DNA from: Terfezia claveryi
Lineage: Eukaryota; Ascomycota; Pezizomycetes; Pezizales; Pezizaceae
DNA length: 20,449 nt
Reading direction: 5' to 3'
NCBI GenBank assembly: GCA_015179025.1
Contig: WHUX01000533.1
Location: 1-20,449 of the forward strand
The position numbers were made by a program, and so were the translations under genes. The notes under the pieces are model-generated. The model had not been told where the DNA came from. It ran no database searches and saw only the letters and a list, made by a program, of their open reading frames with translations. Positions 17,700 through 20,449 of the stretch are shown piece after piece; the stretch's first letter is position 1, and each line of letters begins with the position of its first letter.

Positions 17700-18192
17700 C
17701 AAATAAAATAAAAATAAAATAAGTAATAATATATAAAATTAAAAGAAAAAATATTTAAGTAAAAAAGAATATAAATATTATAAAATAGATATATAAAAAA
17801 GAAAAATTTAGATATAAATATATAAAATAAGTTTAAATAGATATAGATAAATAAAAAAAAATATTATATAAGTATATGTAAAAATATAAATATAATAAAT
17901 ATAAATATAATAAACATAAATATAAAATAAGTTTAAATAGGTAAAAATAGAGGAAATTTGGTAAAAATAAAAATATATATGAGTATTAGAATAGATTTAA
18001 AAGTAATTATAAAATTAAATATTAATTAAATATATAAAAATAATAGTAAAATAATAAATTATTAATATATAAATTTAAAAAAAAAAATTTAAATAGAAAT
18101 AAATAAAAAAAAGAATTTTAAATAAATAGTAATATATAATAAGTAAAAATAAAAATATAAAAATAAATATAATAAATATAAATATAAAATAA
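17700..18192. other. AT-rich tail of unit A
   Basis: Almost entirely A and T, with TATAAATATA and TAAATAGATATA words and no gene. It aligns by eye with 19749-20227. It could serve as a replication-origin-like or DNA-unwinding region; that is speculation. Confidence 0.8.
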
Positions 18193-18209
18193 CTAACAGT
18201 TATTCCCGA

Positions 18210-18329
18210 CCAAATAACGGCGTTATTTGACTTCCCTAAGCCAATACAAGTAGGTATTTAAACCGGTTGTAGTAACAGCTAACGGAATCTTGCTAGTTTA
18301 ACAAAAAGTCAAATAACGGCGTTATTTGA
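18210..18329 (+). repeat. paired palindromes in header B
   Basis: CAAATAACG (18211-18219), G, CGTTATTTG (18221-18229) and TCAAATAACG (18309-18318), G, CGTTATTTGA (18320-18329). All palindromic bases are unchanged relative to unit A, and the first has gained one pair. Confidence 0.85.
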
Positions 18330-18485
18330 GTTCTCAGCCAATAATTTACTAAGGGTGGCGCTTTTTTTAGCCAGATTTAGAAAAGCAGCACAGGTTTTTA
18401 ACTTTAGCGGTAATCTACATAGCAATGGCTATACCTATTTAGTTACCACAACTAAAATTTAGACCACGCAATGATGCTGCTGGCA

Positions 18486-19205
18486 CAAATAGCTGTCTAC
18501 ACAAATAGCTGGTCATACAAACAGCTGTGTATATAAATACCAGCTGGTGCAAATAGTTGCTGGCGCAAATACCAGCTGGTATAAATAGTAGCCGGTGTAC
18601 ATAGTAGCCATCGCAACTAGCAGCTGGCATAAATAGCAGTCGGCGCAAATAGCAGGCAGTGCAAATAGTAGCTGGCACAAATACCAGCTGGCACAAATAG
18701 CAGCTGGTGCAAATAGTAGCCGGCATAAATAGCAGCCGGTGCAAATAGCAGCCAGTGCAAATAGCAGCCAGTACAAATAGCAGCCGGCACAAATAGCATC
18801 CAGCACAAATATTAGCCAGTACATACAGCAGCCGGCACAAATAGCAGCTGGTGCAAATAGCAGCTGGCACCAATAACAGCCGGCGCAAATAGCAGCCAGT
18901 GTACATAGTAGCCGGCATAAATAGCAGCTGGCACAAATAGCAGCTGGCACTAATAGCAGCCGGCACAAATAGCAGCTAGTGCAAATATTAGCTAGTGCAT
19001 ATAGCAGCCGGTGCATATAGCAACTGGTGCAAATAGCAGCTGGCACTAAGAACAGCCGGTGCAAATAGCAGCCAGTGTACATAGCAGCCGGCACAAATAG
19101 CAGCCAGTGCAAATAGCAGCAAGCACAAATAGTTGCCTGCACAAATAGAAGCTGGTGCAAAAAGCAGCCGGCGCAAATAGCAACTAGTGCCACTAGCAAC
19201 TATAT
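18486..19205 (+). repeat. 16-bp minisatellite, 45 units (unit B)
   Basis: Forty-five consecutive units of exactly 16 bp, again without any intra-unit indel. The unit order partly parallels unit A (same first and last units), with one unit fewer. Minus-strand ORFs up to 228 codons here are by-products of the repeat. Confidence 0.92.
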
Positions 19206-19252
19206 CTATACTAGACTAAATATTGCTATTACTTTATTAGTATATATATTTG

Positions 19253-19282
19253 AAACTATACCCACTATTAGTGGTATAGTTT
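19253..19282 (+). repeat. hairpin in spacer B
   Basis: AAACTATACC (19253-19262) pairs with GGTATAGTTT (19273-19282), identical to unit A. Confidence 0.85.
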
Positions 19283-19629
19283 GAAAATTAGGTTACGGAA
19301 AAAAAATTATTTAAATATAACAAATCAAATAAATAAAACAAATAAAACAAAGAAAACAAAGAAAACAAATAAAATAAATAAAATAAATATAATAAATAAA
19401 ATCCAAAAAAAAGAAAACAAATCAATAAAATAAAATAAATAAAATGAATAAAACAAATTAAGTAAATCAAATAAATAAAATCAAACAAATAAAATAAATA
19501 AAACAAATAAATAAAACAAATGAAATATAGAAAATAAAACAAATGAAATATAGAAAATAAAACAAATAAAACAAATAAAACAAAATAAAAAAAGAAATAA
19601 AACAAATAAATAAAACAAATAAAACAAAC

Positions 19630-19749
19630 AAATAAAATAAATAAAATAAATAAAATAAATAAAATAAATAAAATAAATAAAATAAATAAAATAAATAAAA
19701 TAAATAAAATAAATAAAATAAATAAAATAAATAAAATAAATAAAATAAA
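19630..19749 (+). repeat. AAATAAAAT 9-bp array, about 13 units (unit B)
   Basis: Same 9-mer as in unit A but about half as long. It is preceded by a longer degenerate stretch (19320-19629) of AAACAAAT/AAATAAAAC variants, including a repeated GAAATATAGAAAATAAAACA segment near 19521-19565. Confidence 0.9.
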
Positions 19750-20227
19750 AATAAAATAAGTAATAATATATAAAATTAAAAGAAAATATATTTAAATAAA
19801 AAAGAATATAAATATTATAAAATAGATATATAAAAAAGGGAAAATTTAGATATAAATATATTAAATAAGTTTAAATAGATATAGATAAATAAAAAAAATA
19901 TTATATAAGTATAAGTAAAAATATAAATATAATAAATATATTAAATAAGTTTAAATAGAAATAAATAAAAAAAATTTTTAAATAAATAGTAATATATAAT
20001 AAGTAAAAATATAAATATAAAATAAGTTTAAATTAATTAAAATAAAAAAAATTAGTTAAAAATAAAAATTTATAAGTATAGGAATAGATATAAAAGTGAA
20101 TATTAAATAAAGTATTAATTAAATATATAAAAATTATTAGTAAATAAATATATTATTAATATATAAAGTTTAAAAAAAGTTTAAATATATATGAATAAAA
20201 AAAAGAATTATAAATAAATAATAATAT
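19750..20227. other. AT-rich tail of unit B
   Basis: Homologous to 17700-18192. No gene or RNA gene is visible. Confidence 0.8.
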
Positions 20228-20251
20228 GTAATTGTAATTGTAATTGTAATT
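20228..20251 (+). repeat. (GTAATT)4 hexamers next to the telomere
   Basis: Four perfect GTAATT units (20228-20251), then ATAAATATA, then telomere. The corresponding place in unit A has only a single GTAAT. Confidence 0.85.
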
Positions 20252-20260
20252 ATAAATATA

Positions 20261-20449
20261 GGGTTAGGGTTAGGGTTAGGGTTAGGGTTAGGGTTAGGGT
20301 TAGGGTTAGGGTTAGGGTTAGGGTTAGGGTTAGGGTTAGGGTTAGGGTTAGGGTTAGGGTTAGGGTTAGGGTTAGGGTTAGGGTTAGGGTTAGGGTTAGG
20401 GTTAGGGTTAGGGTTAGGGTTAGGGTTAGGGTTAGGGTTAGGGTTAGGG
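20261..20449 (+). repeat. telomere, (GGGTTA)31 GGG
   Basis: 189 bp with no variant repeat. The G-rich strand runs 5' to 3' towards the window end, as expected for a right chromosome end extended by telomerase. Confidence 0.98.

Larger units (their letters stand above)
16255..18192 (+). repeat. subtelomeric unit A (1938 bp)
   Basis: Begins CTAACAGTTATTCCCGAC and repeats the whole architecture of 18193-20260: 293 bp header, 46-unit 16-mer array, hairpin spacer, 9-mer array, AT-rich tail. The header differs from unit B at about 10 of 293 positions with no gap. It is joined directly to truncated integrase sequence on its left. Confidence 0.9.
18193..20260 (+). repeat. subtelomeric unit B (2068 bp), abutting the telomere
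   Basis: Second copy of the unit, in the same orientation. The header is 293 bp, identical in length to A. The AT-rich tail aligns with unit A to roughly 50 bp short of A's end, then turns into GTAATT hexamers and telomere. Confidence 0.9.

Noticed and set aside
17403..17702. Minus-strand ORF of repeated FIY (and a similar one at 19288-19605)
   Set aside because: A simple translation of the AAATAAAAT array and its degenerate flanks.
16501..19199. Long minus-strand cysteine-rich ORFs (up to 228 codons) with 16-residue repeats across both minisatellites
   Set aside because: The complement of the 16-mer contains few stops in any frame, so overlapping ORFs with the same repeat appear in all three minus frames. 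They follow from the repeat, are interrupted differently in units A and B and have no start or promoter context.

Overview
This window is the extreme right end of a eukaryotic chromosome, most likely of a filamentous fungus. It ends in 189 bases of perfect GGGTTA repeats (20261-20449). Just inside lie two tandem copies of a ~2 kb subtelomeric unit, and before those a graveyard of nested transposable elements. The fungal call rests on the TTAGGG telomere, Ty3/gypsy elements with fungal-type Gag/Pol (one a chromovirus) and a short predicted intron. The phylum cannot be decided from the sequence.

Layout. 1-944: no gene, but a recurring CTAGTCTGGTT/AACCAGACTAG motif in both orientations. 945-1319: a possible 5' exon of an unknown gene. 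1216-3856: a transposon-like element with ~550 bp diverged inverted arms, flanked by TA; nested inside is a 774 bp non-autonomous hAT element (2390-3163) with an 8 bp target-site duplication. 3896-4602: an acidic hypothetical ORF with a plausible intron. 4734-16254: an old, multiply broken Ty3/gypsy element ('outer'). It is interrupted between protease and reverse transcriptase by a complete younger chromodomain Ty3/gypsy element ('inner', 7354-13661) with two 507 bp LTRs and a 5 bp duplication AGAGC. 16255-18192 and 18193-20260: subtelomeric units A and B. Each has a 293 bp header with two AAATAACG/CGTTATTT palindromes, a 16-bp minisatellite (46 and 45 units), a hairpin-containing spacer, a 9-bp AAATAAAAT array and an AT-rich tail. 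20261-20449: telomere.

How the parts work. Both gypsy elements separate gag and pol by a -1 shift. At each junction there is an in-phase heptamer (GGGAAAC outer, GGGAAAA inner), then exactly 5 nt, then an inverted repeat: a textbook programmed -1 frameshift signal. Neither element looks autonomous. The outer has six in-frame stops, a zinc-knuckle His replaced by Tyr, an insertion and a missing 3' end. The inner has two stops in pol and has lost the catalytic Glu of its integrase. Seven of the eight stops can be explained by one C-to-T or G-to-A change.

Inferred order of events: the outer element inserted, decayed and was entered by the inner element. Separately, the outer element lost its 3' end where it meets subtelomeric unit A, and A/B duplicated or spread between chromosome ends. 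No rRNA, tRNA or CRISPR was recognised.
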